DNA of 64,000 nucleotides from Dryocola clanedunensis_A (GTDB lineage Bacteria > Pseudomonadota > Gammaproteobacteria > Enterobacterales > Enterobacteriaceae). The position numbers and the translations under genes were made by a program. Under the pieces are notes generated by a model that searched no databases, was not told the DNA's origin, and worked only from the letters and a program-made list of their open reading frames with translations. The stretch is taken from NCBI GenBank assembly GCA_038405435.1, contig JBBYHZ010000001.1; one strand, written 5' to 3'. Below, piece by piece: positions 19,192 through 28,444 of the stretch. The stretch's first letter is position 1, and every line of letters begins with the position of its first letter.

Positions 19192-19767
19192 TCAATGAAG
19201 ACCGAGGAAGTCGACAATCTGTGTGAAATAATCTTCGAAGCCTACAAAGGCGTGATTACCACCGGATTCGACCGTCTGGCGACAGGAAGTGTAGTAAGCC
19301 ACTGCCTGGCGATAATCGAGCACTTCGTCACCCGTCTGTTGCAGCAGCCAGATGAGATCAGGCGCTTCAAGCGGGTCAACTTGCATGACTTTAAGATCGT
19401 AAATATGGCGTGACTCTAGCACATATTGCTGCCCGGTGTAGGGGTTCTCATTGTTACCAAGATATTCTGCTAACAATTCAAACGGGCGTACTGCGGGGTT
19501 GACGACGACGGCAGGCAGCATGAAGCATTGCGACAGCCAGGTGGCGTAATATCCGCCCAGAGAAGAGCCCACGACGCCAAGAGGCTCGCCACCGTGCTCC
19601 AGCACCAGAGACTCGAGCAGCTCAGCGGCATCCGCCGGGTAAGGGGGAAGCTGGGGGACAACCATTTCTATATGGGGATAGCGTTCTGCAAGCCAGGCCT
19701 GCAGGCTCGTCGCCTTCGCGGAACGCGGGGAGCTGTTGAAGCCGTGCAGATAAAGTAGCGTAGACAT
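19192..19767 (-). CDS. yqiA: Alpha/beta-hydrolase esterase YqiA
   Basis: This 191-residue alpha/beta-hydrolase has the nucleophile elbow GSSLGGYYA, the oxyanion region LLYLHGFNSSP and a C-terminal GNHAF His. E. coli YqiA hydrolyses short acyl-CoA and ester substrates; its cell role is unclear. The start codon overlaps the cpdA stop by one base (TGATG), which shows translational coupling. Confidence 0.92.
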   Translation of the reverse strand: MSTLLYLHGFNSSPRSAKATSLQAWLAERYPHIEMVVPQLPPYPADAAELLESLVLEHGGEPLGVVGSSLGGYYATWLSQCFMLPAVVVNPAVRPFELLAEYLGNNENPYTGQQYVLESRHIYDLKVMQVDPLEAPDLIWLLQQTGDEVLDYRQAVAYYTSCRQTVESGGNHAFVGFEDYFTQIVDFLGLH

Positions 19768-20594
19768 CAGTAACCTTCTGAAGCCGTATCCGGGTTGAAC
19801 ACTGCGCCCTGCAGGCGGCAAACCTCGGTGGTGACTTCGCCATCGTCATGAAGCTCCAGCCAGCGCCATCCGGGTTCGATGGTATCGAGCGTGAAGTTTG
19901 AGCAATGGGGTTTGAACTGTACGCAGGTAGACGGCGTGGCCAGCATGCGCCGCCCGTTCCAGTCGAGATCCAGCTCCTGGTGAATATGCCCGCACAGCAG
20001 GGTTTTCACCTGCGGGAATTTTACCAGCACGTTATCCAGCTCCTGGGCATTGCGCAGGCTGTGCTGATCGAGCCAGCTGCAGCCCGCAGGCACAGGGTGA
20101 TGATGCAATAACAACAGGGTATGACGCTCAGGCGCGGCGGCGAGCTTACGCTCAAGCCACTCCAGCTGATACTCGCTCAGCTCACCGTGCGGGACGCCGA
20201 AGACCTGGCTGTCGAGCAGCAGGATTTGCCAGCTGTCGCCGACGTAAACGAGTTTTGAAGGAGAGATACCCGCATCCTGAAGCGAGCCGTACATCGCGGG
20301 CTGGAAGTCATGATTGCCGGGCAGCCAGACGCAGGGCGCAGCGATACGCGCGATGCCTTCCGCAAAATGCTGATAAGCCTCTGCGCTATGATCCTGGGCT
20401 AAATCTCCGGTGGCAACAATCAAATCACACTGACGCCCGTCAGCAAGAATAGCCGCCAGCACCGCCTGGTAACTCTCCCAGGTGTTGATGCCCAGCAACG
20501 TTTCATTCTTCCCAGAGAATAGGTGGGTATCGGTTATTTGCAGTATCCTGATACGGCCCCCACCGGCCACAGGAAGATTTAACAGGCTTTCCAA
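19767..20594 (-). CDS. cpdA: 3',5'-cyclic AMP phosphodiesterase CpdA
   Basis: This 275-residue calcineurin-type metallophosphoesterase has the same length as E. coli CpdA. The dinuclear-metal ligand motifs are in order: DTHLF, GDLAQD, GNHDF, HHHP and GHIHQ. It hydrolyses cAMP and so tunes CRP-dependent expression. It is part of the nudF-yqiB-cpdA-yqiA-parE run and overlaps yqiA by one base. Confidence 0.95.
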   Translation of the reverse strand: MESLLNLPVAGGGRIRILQITDTHLFSGKNETLLGINTWESYQAVLAAILADGRQCDLIVATGDLAQDHSAEAYQHFAEGIARIAAPCVWLPGNHDFQPAMYGSLQDAGISPSKLVYVGDSWQILLLDSQVFGVPHGELSEYQLEWLERKLAAAPERHTLLLLHHHPVPAGCSWLDQHSLRNAQELDNVLVKFPQVKTLLCGHIHQELDLDWNGRRMLATPSTCVQFKPHCSNFTLDTIEPGWRWLELHDDGEVTTEVCRLQGAVFNPDTASEGY

Positions 20595-20619
20595 ATGGTG
20601 TCCTTAGGTTTCACTCTCT

Positions 20620-21042
20620 CTAACAAACCGGAACCGCCATCGCTCCATGCGCTAAACAGTAGCGCAGCCAATCAGCAAGAAACTGGTTAATTTGATGCTT
20701 TTCGTCGCGTTGATGCAACTTTTTATTAGGATAATCATAACGCGCTTTGAAGCGGAAGATCTGCTGGCTTGAACACACTTCCGCGACCATCGCGTCATGG
20801 TAAAGCCTGACGGACATTGACGGAAGGCTCCAGTAGCTCACGCTCGGCGCGGTTTGCTCTATCTGCACGAGGGTCGTATAGCGAGTGGATTCTAATACGG
20901 TCAGCCGATAGCGGGCGCTATTAACCTGATAGGTTATCGATTCGCCCGGCGCGTCTTCACGCGGCAGCAGGCGGCGCAGCTGGGCGAAATTGGTTTCGCA
21001 CAGGCGCATCATTTCAGGAAAGTCAGGCGTATAGCGCTTCAT
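20620..21042 (-). CDS. yqiB: DUF1249 protein YqiB
   Basis: This 140-residue cytoplasmic protein is conserved in the nudF-cpdA operon of enterobacteria (MKRYTPDFPEMMRLCETNF; FRFKARYDYPNKKLHQRDEK). No biochemical function is known. The ATG at 21042, two bases after the nudF stop, gives the family N-terminus. Confidence 0.9.
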   Translation of the reverse strand: MKRYTPDFPEMMRLCETNFAQLRRLLPREDAPGESITYQVNSARYRLTVLESTRYTTLVQIEQTAPSVSYWSLPSMSVRLYHDAMVAEVCSSQQIFRFKARYDYPNKKLHQRDEKHQINQFLADWLRYCLAHGAMAVPVC

Positions 21043-21044
21043 AT

Positions 21045-21677
21045 TTAGTGGTTCCACTCTTCTCGTAGTTTCTCATAATGCAGCTGTAGCCATTGCAGAG
21101 CGATGACTGAAGCAGCATTGTCGATAGTCCCCTCTTCGACTAGCTGATAAGCCTGTTCCCGGCTTACCACATGAACACGAATATCTTCGTTTTCACTTTC
21201 CAGACCGTGAATACCTTTCGCGGCCGTGGCGTCCACTTCCCCTACCAGTATGGAGGAGCGTTCGCTGGTGCCCCCAGGGCTCGCCAGATAGCTCAATACC
21301 GGTTTGCTGCGGCCCACAATCAGGCCCGCTTCTTCTACAGATTCGCGGCGTGCCACGTCTTCAACGCTTTCGCCTTCTTCAATCATCCCGGCGACCAGCT
21401 CAAGCAGCCATGGTGTTGCGCTGGTGTCGTAGGCGGCAATCCGAATTTGCTCAATCAGCACAACTTCGTCACGCACAGGGTCATAGGGTAGCAGCACCGC
21501 AGCATGCCCGCGTTCAAATATTTCCCTTCTGACTTCGCAGCTCATGCCGCCGTTAAAAAGGCGGTGGCGGAAACGATACGATTCGAGTGAAAAAAAACCG
21601 CGATAAAGCGTTTCCCGTGCAATAATTTCAACATCATTTTTAGCGAACGTGACAAGTTTATCGTCTGACTTACTCAT
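21045..21677 (-). CDS. nudF: ADP-ribose pyrophosphatase NudF
   Basis: This 210-residue Nudix hydrolase splits ADP-ribose into AMP and ribose 5-phosphate. The Nudix box runs from GMIEEGESVEDVARR into ESVEEAGLIV. The N-terminal residues differ from E. coli, but the domain begins as usual at NDVEIIARETLYRGFFSL. It is the first gene of the minus-strand operon and divergent from tolC. Confidence 0.94.
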   Translation of the reverse strand: MSKSDDKLVTFAKNDVEIIARETLYRGFFSLESYRFRHRLFNGGMSCEVRREIFERGHAAVLLPYDPVRDEVVLIEQIRIAAYDTSATPWLLELVAGMIEEGESVEDVARRESVEEAGLIVGRSKPVLSYLASPGGTSERSSILVGEVDATAAKGIHGLESENEDIRVHVVSREQAYQLVEEGTIDNAASVIALQWLQLHYEKLREEWNH

Positions 21678-21778
21678 GAATGTACCCCGGATGTCTTATG
21701 GTAATGAATTGAGCGATTTCAACCCTGCCTGAATGCCCTTTCTTCTGCTATATGGTAGATTGTTCAAATTCAGGGTGG

Positions 21779-21797
21779 ATGGCACATTACGCCAACT
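21779..21797. promoter_or_regulatory. Mar/Sox/Rob box upstream of tolC
   Basis: ATGGCACATTACGCCAAC fits the marbox consensus AYNGCACNNWNNRYYAAAY at nearly every fixed position. It lies about 95 bp before tolC, where E. coli tolC has a marbox. MarA, SoxS or Rob would activate tolC here together with AcrAB elsewhere. Confidence 0.7.
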
Positions 21798-21890
21798 CGC
21801 CCCGCAGGCGTACTCTGTTAGAATCGGCAACCATTTCGACTCAATCAGCGCTATCAAAAAAACAATTTTGCTTCACAACAAGGAATGCAA

Positions 21891-23393
21891 ATGAAGAAAC
21901 TGCTCCCAATCCTTATCGGTCTGAGCCTAACGGGTTTCAGCGCCATGAGCCAGGCAGAAAACCTGATGCAGGTTTATCAGCAGGCGCGTCTTAGCAACCC
22001 GGATTTACGTAAATCCGCTGCGGACCGTGACGCCGCATTCGAGAAAATTAACGAAGCTCGTAGCCCGTTATTACCACAGCTCGGCCTCGGTGCAGATTAC
22101 ACCTACAGCAACGGCTATCGCGATGCGAACGGCGTAAACTCAAATGCAACCAGCGCGTCTTTAGAGTTAACTCAGACCATCTTTGACATGTCAAAATGGC
22201 GTCAGCTGACCCTGCAGGAAAAATCTGCCGGTATTCAGGACGTGACTTACCAGACCGATCAGCAAACCCTGATCCTGAACACTGCGACGGCCTATTTTAA
22301 CGTGCTGAGCGCCATTGATGCACTCTCCTACACCGAAGCGCAGAAACAGGCAATTTACCGTCAGTTAGATCAGACAACCCAGCGCTTTAACGTAGGCCTG
22401 GTTGCCATCACCGACGTGCAGAACGCCCGATCACAGTACGATAACGTGCTGGCGAACGAAGTGACTGCCCGTAACAACCTCGACAACGCGGTTGAATCGC
22501 TGCGTCAGGTGACCGGCAACTACTACCCGTCCCTGGCTTCTCTGAACGTCGATGGTTTCAAAACCGACAAGCCAGAAGCGGTGAACAACCTGCTGAAGGA
22601 AGCTGAAAAGCGTAACCTGGCGTTGTTACAGGCACGCCTGTCTCAGGATCTGGCTCGCGAACAAATTCGCTATGCCGAAACGGGCCATATGCCAACTGTT
22701 GGTTTGACTGCTTCTACCGGCATCTCTGATACCAGCTATAACGGTTCAAAAACCAGTAATAGCCAGCAGTACGACGACAGCAACATGGGTCAGAACAAAG
22801 TCGGGATTAACTTCTCGCTGCCGCTGTATCAGGGTGGGTCTGTTAACTCCCAGGTCAAACAAGCGCAGTACAACTTTGTGGGTGCCAGCGAGCAGCTCGA
22901 AGGCGCGCACCGCAGCGTTGTGCAGACCGTTCGTTCATCCTTCAACAACGTGAACGCCTCCATCAGCACCATCAACGCTTACAAACAGGCAGTTGTGTCT
23001 GCGCAAAGCTCACTGGATGCCATGGAAGCCGGTTACTCGGTGGGTACTCGTACCATCGTTGACGTGCTGGATGCGACCACCACGCTGTATAACGCGAAGC
23101 AGCAACTTTCCAGCGCCCGTTATAACTACCTGATCAACCAACTGAACATCAAATCAGCGCTGGGTACGCTTAACGAGCAGGATCTGGTTGCGCTGAACGC
23201 CACGCTGGGTAAACCAGTGCCGACTACCGCAGAAAGCGTAGCACCTGAAACGCCAGATCAGGACGCGCGTGCAGATGGTTACACGGCGGACACCGCTGCA
23301 ACCACCCGTGCCGTTTCGCCTGCCCAGGCCGTTCCGGCAGCGCAGCCTGCAGCCGCAAGAAGCAATACTTCCGGCAATCCGTTCAGTCATTAA
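21891..23393 (+). CDS. tolC: Outer-membrane efflux channel TolC
   Basis: This 500-residue outer-membrane channel has a signal peptide (MKKLLPILIGLSLTGFSAMS, cut after QA near 22). Two structural repeats of the OEP family follow (about 30-210 and 245-430). The Gln/Ala/Thr-rich tail is longer than in E. coli (493 total). TolC forms the exit duct for AcrAB-type pumps and type I secretion. The ATG at 21891 starts the signal peptide; AAGGA ATG CAA ATG offers an alternative start two codons earlier. Confidence 0.97.
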   Translation: MKKLLPILIGLSLTGFSAMSQAENLMQVYQQARLSNPDLRKSAADRDAAFEKINEARSPLLPQLGLGADYTYSNGYRDANGVNSNATSASLELTQTIFDMSKWRQLTLQEKSAGIQDVTYQTDQQTLILNTATAYFNVLSAIDALSYTEAQKQAIYRQLDQTTQRFNVGLVAITDVQNARSQYDNVLANEVTARNNLDNAVESLRQVTGNYYPSLASLNVDGFKTDKPEAVNNLLKEAEKRNLALLQARLSQDLAREQIRYAETGHMPTVGLTASTGISDTSYNGSKTSNSQQYDDSNMGQNKVGINFSLPLYQGGSVNSQVKQAQYNFVGASEQLEGAHRSVVQTVRSSFNNVNASISTINAYKQAVVSAQSSLDAMEAGYSVGTRTIVDVLDATTTLYNAKQQLSSARYNYLINQLNIKSALGTLNEQDLVALNATLGKPVPTTAESVAPETPDQDARADGYTADTAATTRAVSPAQAVPAAQPAAARSNTSGNPFSH

Positions 23394-23404
23394 TTGCGCT
23401 AAAA

Positions 23405-23424
23405 GGGGCATGGTTTCATGCCCC
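23405..23424. other. Hairpin after tolC
   Basis: A stem GGGGCATG / ATGCCCC with a short loop lies just after the tolC stop, without a T-run. It may protect the tolC 3' end or partially terminate before ygiB. Confidence 0.4.
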
Positions 23425-23561
23425 TGTCACAACTTGCGCTGCCCAACGTAAGGCAACGTAAAGATCCCCCTGCAAACTACCTTCATCGCTTTAATTTCGA
23501 CCATTCATCCCCTATCCTAAGCACAACAATAGCTTTATTCCTTTGGGCTCAGGACAGAAAA

Positions 23562-24236
23562 ATGAAACGGACAAAAACCATAAATCACGCCTCGTTCCGC
23601 AAAAGCTGGAACGCCAGACATTTAACGCCGGTTGCGCTGGCCGTTACCGCCGTATTTATGCTGGCGGGCTGCGAGCAGAATGACGAAACCGTCTCCATGT
23701 ACCAGAACGCGGACGACTGCGCCCAGGCCAACCCGGGTAAAAGCGCGGAATGCACCACGTCCTACAACAATGCTTTGAAAGAAGCCGAGCGCACCGCGCC
23801 TAAATATGCCTCTCGTGAAGAGTGTATTGCTGAATTTGGCGAAGGTCAGTGCCAGCCGGCTCCGGCCCAGGCCAGCATGGCCGGTGAAAATCAGAATCAG
23901 GCACAGACTCAGCAAAGCGGCAGCTTCTGGATGCCGCTGATGGCGGGCTACATGATGGGCCGCCTGATGGGCGGTGGCGCGGGCTTTGCCCAGCAGCCGC
24001 TGTTCAGCTCTAAAAATCCGGCCAGCCCGGCTTACGGTAAATACGCCGATGCCAGCGGCAAGAGCTACGGCGCAGCCACGCCGGGCCGCACCACAACGGT
24101 TCCTAAAACGGCTATGGCTCCGAAGCCAGCAACCACCAGCACCGTCACTCGTGGCGGCTTTGGTGAGTCTGTTGCCAAACAGACCAGCATGCAGCGCAGC
24201 AGCGCGACCGGCTCTTCTCGTTCTATGGGCGGCTAA
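23562..24236 (+). CDS. ygiB: DUF1190 protein YgiB
   Basis: This 224-residue protein has an N-terminal hydrophobic segment ending in a lipobox-like LAGC (about 29-34), so it is possibly a lipoprotein. A conserved Cys-containing region (DDCAQANPGKSAECTTSYNNA) and a Gly/Met/Ser/Thr-rich tail follow. Its function is unknown. It is always linked to ygiC (6-bp gap here) downstream of tolC. Confidence 0.9.
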   Translation: MKRTKTINHASFRKSWNARHLTPVALAVTAVFMLAGCEQNDETVSMYQNADDCAQANPGKSAECTTSYNNALKEAERTAPKYASREECIAEFGEGQCQPAPAQASMAGENQNQAQTQQSGSFWMPLMAGYMMGRLMGGGAGFAQQPLFSSKNPASPAYGKYADASGKSYGAATPGRTTTVPKTAMAPKPATTSTVTRGGFGESVAKQTSMQRSSATGSSRSMGG

Positions 24237-24241
24237 GCGTC

Positions 24242-25402
24242 ATGGAAAGAGTCGCAATCAGCGAGCGCCCGGACTGGCGCGAAAAAGCCACCGAATACGG
24301 TTTTAACTTCCACACCATGTATGGCGAGCCGTACTGGTGTGAGGATGCTTATTACAAGCTGACGCTGGGGCAGGTCGAGCGCCTGGAAGAGGTTACCGCC
24401 GAGCTTCATCAGATGTGCCTGAAGGTCGTTGAGAAGGTGGTTGCCAGCGATGAGCTAATGGCTAAGTTCCGTATTCCAAAGCACACCTGGGAGTTCGTGC
24501 GTCAGTCCTGGCGCAGCCAGCAGCCTTCGCTTTATTCCCGTCTGGATCTGGCATGGGACGGCGTGGGTGAACCTAAGCTGCTGGAAAATAACGCCGACAC
24601 GCCAACCTCCTTGTATGAAGCCGCCTTCTTCCAGTGGATCTGGCTGGAAGATCAGCTGCAGGCAGGAAATCTGCCGCCGGGAAGCGACCAGTTCAACAGC
24701 CTGCAGGAGAAAATCATTGAGCGTTTTGCCGAGCTGAAACAGCAGCATGGGTTTAACCTGGTGCACTTCGCCTGCTGTCAGGACACGGTAGAAGATCGCG
24801 GAACGATCCAGTACCTCCAGGACTGCGCCGCAGAAGCGGAAGTGGCGAGCGAATTCGTCTACATGGAAGAGATCGGCCTGGGCGAAAAAGGCCAGTTCAC
24901 CGATCTGCAGGATCAGGTTATCAGCAACCTTTTCAAACTGTACCCGTGGGAATTCATGCTCCGCGAGATGTTCTCTACCAAGCTTGAAGATGCTGGCGTG
25001 CGCTGGCTTGAACCGGCCTGGAAGAGCATCATCTCTAATAAAGCGCTGCTGCCAATGCTGTGGGAGATGTTCCCGAATCACCCTAACCTGCTGCCAGCTT
25101 ATTTTGCAGAAGACGATTATCCGGCAATGGATAAATACGTCGTGAAGCCGATCTTCTCCCGCGAGGGCGCCAACGTGAAGATCATCGCCAACGGCGAGGA
25201 GATTGCCAGCGCGGAAGGTCCGTATGGCGAAGAAGGGATGATCGTCCAGCAGTTTTATCAGCTGCCAAAATTTGGCGACAGCTACACGCTGATCGGCAGC
25301 TGGCTGATCAACGATCAACCCGCCGGGATCGGCATTCGTGAGGACCGGGCGTTAATCACCCAGGATCTTTCACGCTTCTATCCACACGTGTTTGTAGAGT
25401 AA
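24242..25402 (+). CDS. ygiC: ATP-grasp glutathionylspermidine synthase-like protein YgiC
   Basis: This 386-residue protein matches the C-terminal synthetase half of glutathionylspermidine synthase (ATP-grasp; LLENNADTPTSLYEAAFFQW, KYVVKPIFSREGANV, GSWLINDQPAGIGIRED). It has no amidase domain. E. coli YgiC has peptide-binding ability but no proven product. It is coupled to ygiB and its length equals that of E. coli. Confidence 0.92.
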   Translation: MERVAISERPDWREKATEYGFNFHTMYGEPYWCEDAYYKLTLGQVERLEEVTAELHQMCLKVVEKVVASDELMAKFRIPKHTWEFVRQSWRSQQPSLYSRLDLAWDGVGEPKLLENNADTPTSLYEAAFFQWIWLEDQLQAGNLPPGSDQFNSLQEKIIERFAELKQQHGFNLVHFACCQDTVEDRGTIQYLQDCAAEAEVASEFVYMEEIGLGEKGQFTDLQDQVISNLFKLYPWEFMLREMFSTKLEDAGVRWLEPAWKSIISNKALLPMLWEMFPNHPNLLPAYFAEDDYPAMDKYVVKPIFSREGANVKIIANGEEIASAEGPYGEEGMIVQQFYQLPKFGDSYTLIGSWLINDQPAGIGIREDRALITQDLSRFYPHVFVE

Positions 25403-25405
25403 AAA

Positions 25406-25430
25406 AAGGGCGCGAACTTCGCGCCCTTCT
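25406..25430. terminator. Bidirectional terminator between ygiC and ygiD
   Basis: A perfect stem AAGGGCGCGAA / TTCGCGCCCTT lies between convergent genes, preceded by an A-run and followed by T-rich sequence. Confidence 0.85.
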
Positions 25431-25434
25431 TACT

Positions 25435-26223
25435 TTAGCCAATCTGCACCGACAGCATACTCAAAGACCCCATCTCAATGCCGTCCACAGGGATCGTAAC
25501 CGGTTCCGTGCCGTCCCACGCGCCCAGTACATACAGTAACGGCAGATAGTGGTCCGGCGTCGGGTTCGACAGCGAACCGCCTTCGTGCTGCAGGTAGTCC
25601 ACCAGCGGGTGCGCTTCGACCGGCCCCTGCCAGGTGAGATTATCCTTCACGAACTGGTTAAACGACTCTGCCCAGGGGTATGGGGTGTTTTCACCGTGCC
25701 AGCGTGCGGTGCGCAGGTTATGCACCACGTTACCGCTGGCTATCAGCATAATGCCCTGGTCACGCAGCGTTGCCAGCTTACGGCCCATTTCGTAGTGCCA
25801 GGCATTAGGTTTCGTGCTGTCTATACTCAGTTGCACCATAGGTATGTCCGCCTCCGGGTACATCTTAATGAGAACCCCCCAGGAGCCGTGGTCAAAGCCC
25901 CAGGCTTCTTTATCCAGCGTGACGTGCTCAGGTGCCAGCAAATCGACAAGCTGCTGCGCCAGTTCGGGGGAACCCGGTGCAGGATAGTGCGTATCGTAGA
26001 GCGCCTGCGGAAAACCACCGAAGTCATGAATGGTTTTCGGCGCTTCCATGGCGGTGACGCCGGTGCCGCGGGTGAACCAGTGTGCGGACACCACGACAAT
26101 CGCTTTCGGGCGCGGCAGTGTCTCTCCCAAATGACGCCAGGCCTGGGTATAGTGGTTATCTTCCAGCACGTTCATCGGGCTTCCGTGACCAAGGAAAAGC
26201 GCGGGCATACGTTGGGTTGTCAT
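25435..26223 (-). CDS. ygiD: 4,5-DOPA dioxygenase-type extradiol dioxygenase YgiD
   Basis: This 262-residue LigB-type extradiol dioxygenase has candidate metal ligands in FLGHGSPMN, VSAHWFTRG, and ASGNVVHNLR, plus a C-terminal DHYLPLLYVLGAWDG. E. coli YgiD cleaves L-DOPA and binds Zn. AAGGA lies 8 nt before the ATG at 26223, so this start is preferred to the upstream in-frame ATG at 26238. Confidence 0.9.
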   Translation of the reverse strand: MTTQRMPALFLGHGSPMNVLEDNHYTQAWRHLGETLPRPKAIVVVSAHWFTRGTGVTAMEAPKTIHDFGGFPQALYDTHYPAPGSPELAQQLVDLLAPEHVTLDKEAWGFDHGSWGVLIKMYPEADIPMVQLSIDSTKPNAWHYEMGRKLATLRDQGIMLIASGNVVHNLRTARWHGENTPYPWAESFNQFVKDNLTWQGPVEAHPLVDYLQHEGGSLSNPTPDHYLPLLYVLGAWDGTEPVTIPVDGIEMGSLSMLSVQIG

Positions 26224-26342
26224 GGTGGTGTCCTTCATTAATTCACTTGAATGACACAACTCTATCCCCAATTGATGCCGGAAGAACTCAGATAAGCATG
26301 ATGAAGATCGTCAGTAAATTTGAATGTGAACAAGGAGCCTGA

Positions 26343-27110
26343 ATGTCAGTCCCGTTAATCCTGACCCTGTTAGCCGGCGGCGCCACTTTTATCGGCGCAT
26401 TTCTTGGCGTGCTCGGCCAGAAGCCGTCAAACCGCGTGCTGGCGTTTTCTCTCGGTTTTGCCGCCGGGATAATGCTGCTGATTTCGCTGATGGAAATGCT
26501 GCCCGCTGCGCTGCACACCACGGGTATGTCCCCGGTGCTGGGCTACGGCATGTTTGTGCTCGGGCTGGTCGGCTATTTTGCCCTCGACAGAACGCTGCCC
26601 CACGCGCATCCGCAGGATCTGATGGACAGCACGATCAAAGCGCCAAACCTCCGGCGCACCGCCCTGCTGCTCACGCTCGGGATCAGCCTGCATAATTTCC
26701 CGGAGGGTATTGCCACCTTTGTGACCGCCAGCGCCAACCTTGAGCTGGGCCTGGGAATTGCCCTTGCCGTGGCCTTGCACAATATTCCTGAAGGCCTGGC
26801 GGTAGCAGGCCCGGTCTATGCCGCGACGGGCTCTAAACGCAAAGCCATTCTCTGGGCAGGCGTATCCGGCCTTGCGGAGATCCTGGGCGGCGTACTGGCG
26901 TGGCTGATTCTTGGCACGATGATCTCACCCGTCGTGATGGCTTCGATTATGGCGGCCGTGGCGGGGATAATGGTGGCGCTGTCGGTGGATGAACTGATGC
27001 CGCTGGCCAAAGAGATCGACCCGCACAACAATCCAAGCTATGGCGTGCTTTGTGGGATGGCGGTAATGGGGCTGAGCCTGACGCTGCTGCAAACGAGCGG
27101 CATCGGCTAA
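26343..27110 (+). CDS. zupT: ZIP-family divalent metal importer ZupT
   Basis: This 255-residue inner-membrane ZIP transporter has eight predicted helices. The metal-site motifs are LHNFPEGIATF in helix 4 and LHNIPEGLAVAGP in helix 5. It imports Zn and, with lower selectivity, Fe, Mn and Co. AAGGAG lies 5 nt before the ATG. Confidence 0.94.
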   Translation: MSVPLILTLLAGGATFIGAFLGVLGQKPSNRVLAFSLGFAAGIMLLISLMEMLPAALHTTGMSPVLGYGMFVLGLVGYFALDRTLPHAHPQDLMDSTIKAPNLRRTALLLTLGISLHNFPEGIATFVTASANLELGLGIALAVALHNIPEGLAVAGPVYAATGSKRKAILWAGVSGLAEILGGVLAWLILGTMISPVVMASIMAAVAGIMVALSVDELMPLAKEIDPHNNPSYGVLCGMAVMGLSLTLLQTSGIG

Positions 27111-27112
27111 GA

Positions 27113-27138
27113 AAAAACCCGGTTAAGACCGGGTTTTT
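27113..27138. terminator. Bidirectional terminator between zupT and ribB
   Basis: A perfect stem AAAAACCCGGT / ACCGGGTTTTT with a TAAG loop has a T-run on either strand between convergent genes. Confidence 0.92.
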
Positions 27139-27145
27139 AAATTTA

Positions 27146-27799
27146 TCAGCTGGCTTTACGTTCGTGAGTCTGACGGTATTCAATCAGATCTTCGATGGTG
27201 ACCACGGCCATGTTATGCAGGCGGGCAAAGGTGATGCACTCCGGCGCGCGGGCCATGGTGCCGTCATCATTGGTCAGCTCACAGAGTACGCCTGCCGGCT
27301 TGAAGCCCGCCAGGGACACCAGATCGATAGTCGCTTCAGTGTGGCCGCCGCGGGTTAACACGCCGCCGGGCTGAGCGCGCAGCGGGAACACATGCCCCGG
27401 GCGGTTAAGGTCGCCTGGCTTCGCGTCATCGGCAATGGCCGCACGAACGGTGGTAAGACGGTCAGCGGCAGAAACGCCGGTAGTCACGCCGTGTGCGGCT
27501 TCGATGGTGACGGTAAAACCGGTGCCGAAGGCGCTGGTGTTGTTATCCACCATCATTGGCAGCTCGAGCTGTTTACGGCGTTCGTCGGTCAGGCACAGGC
27601 AGACAATGCCGCTGCCGTGGCGGATGGTCAATGCCATTTGCTCGACGGTCATGGTTTCGGCAGGGAAGATCATATCGCCTTCGTTCTCACGATTTTCATC
27701 GTCAAGAACCATCACACCGCGGCCTTCGCGCAGGGCGTTAAGCGCCAGTTCGATACGCTGAGTCGGGGTGCCAAATGCAGAAAGGAGCGTCTGATTCAT
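27146..27799 (-). CDS. ribB: 3,4-dihydroxy-2-butanone 4-phosphate synthase
   Basis: This 217-residue riboflavin-pathway enzyme makes the four-carbon unit from ribulose 5-phosphate. Motifs include the acidic metal/substrate loop DDENRENEGDMIF, TIRHGSGIVC and TRGGHTEATIDL. It is a stand-alone RibB without a GTP cyclohydrolase II domain, as in E. coli. It is preceded by an FMN riboswitch, so it is repressed when FMN is plentiful. Confidence 0.97.
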   Translation of the reverse strand: MNQTLLSAFGTPTQRIELALNALREGRGVMVLDDENRENEGDMIFPAETMTVEQMALTIRHGSGIVCLCLTDERRKQLELPMMVDNNTSAFGTGFTVTIEAAHGVTTGVSAADRLTTVRAAIADDAKPGDLNRPGHVFPLRAQPGGVLTRGGHTEATIDLVSLAGFKPAGVLCELTNDDGTMARAPECITFARLHNMAVVTIEDLIEYRQTHERKAS

Positions 27800-27895
27800 G
27801 GTAAGTAAAACCTCATTAAAATTGTGGTTACCAGAATCAGGGCAGTCTTAGGAGCTAAAAAAATAACGTGAGCAGGCCGCAGCCTGTACATTGTC

Positions 27896-28036
27896 GTTAC
27901 TCTCTCCCATCCGGACTTTAACCGTCGGCCCCGGAATTACACCGGATCTGCTGACCTCCGGCGTGAACCGGAGCGCTCGCGGGCTTTCAGCGTACGCTGA
28001 TTTACCGCCGGTGGGGAGTTTCGCCCCGCCCTGAGA
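27896..28036 (-). ncRNA. FMN riboswitch (RFN element) upstream of ribB
   Basis: Read on the minus strand, the leader has the RFN signature blocks GGGCGGGGCGAAACTCCCCA, ACCGGCGGTAAATC, AGCCCGCGAGCG, GGTCAGCAGATCCGGTG and a closing GGCCGACGGTTAAAGTCCGG. Conserved helices close around an FMN-binding core. A leader of about 100 nt separates it from ribB; FMN binding would block ribB expression. E. coli reports the same leader as sroG. Confidence 0.95.
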
Positions 28037-28151
28037 ATAAGCAGACTTACTATAACGCCGATGATTTTCGCTGGCAACGCCATTTCAGGTTTATCCCCTG
28101 GCAATCAGGCATTACAATTGAATGATTCACGCAGGCTAAATGGAAACCACT

Positions 28152-28442
28152 ATGATTGACCCGAAAAAAATTGAGCAAATCGCCCGTCAGGTTCATGAGT
28201 CAATGCCGAAAGGGATTCGTGAGTTCGGGGATGATGTCGAAAAGAAAATCCGTCAGGTTCTGCAGTCCCAGTTAACCCGTCTGGATCTGGTGAGCCGCGA
28301 AGAGTTCGATGTGCAGACCCAGGTCTTGCTGCGCACCCGTGAGAAGCTGGCCCTGCTGGAGCAGCGTTTAAGCGAGCTGGAAAACCGCCCGGCCACGCCA
28401 GCAGCACCAGAAGTTGTCCCCCCGACTGAACCTCATATGTAA
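28152..28442 (+). CDS. ubiK: Ubiquinone biosynthesis accessory factor UbiK (YqiC)
   Basis: This 96-residue protein has an amphipathic N-terminal helix and a C-terminal coiled coil (about 55-82; REKLALLEQRLSELENR). It forms trimers, binds lipid and helps UbiJ and the Ubi complex in aerobic ubiquinone synthesis. The ATG at 28152 (MIDPKKIEQIARQ) matches the family start; an upstream ATG at 28140 would add four residues. Confidence 0.92.
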   Translation: MIDPKKIEQIARQVHESMPKGIREFGDDVEKKIRQVLQSQLTRLDLVSREEFDVQTQVLLRTREKLALLEQRLSELENRPATPAAPEVVPPTEPHM

Positions 28443-28444
28443 AA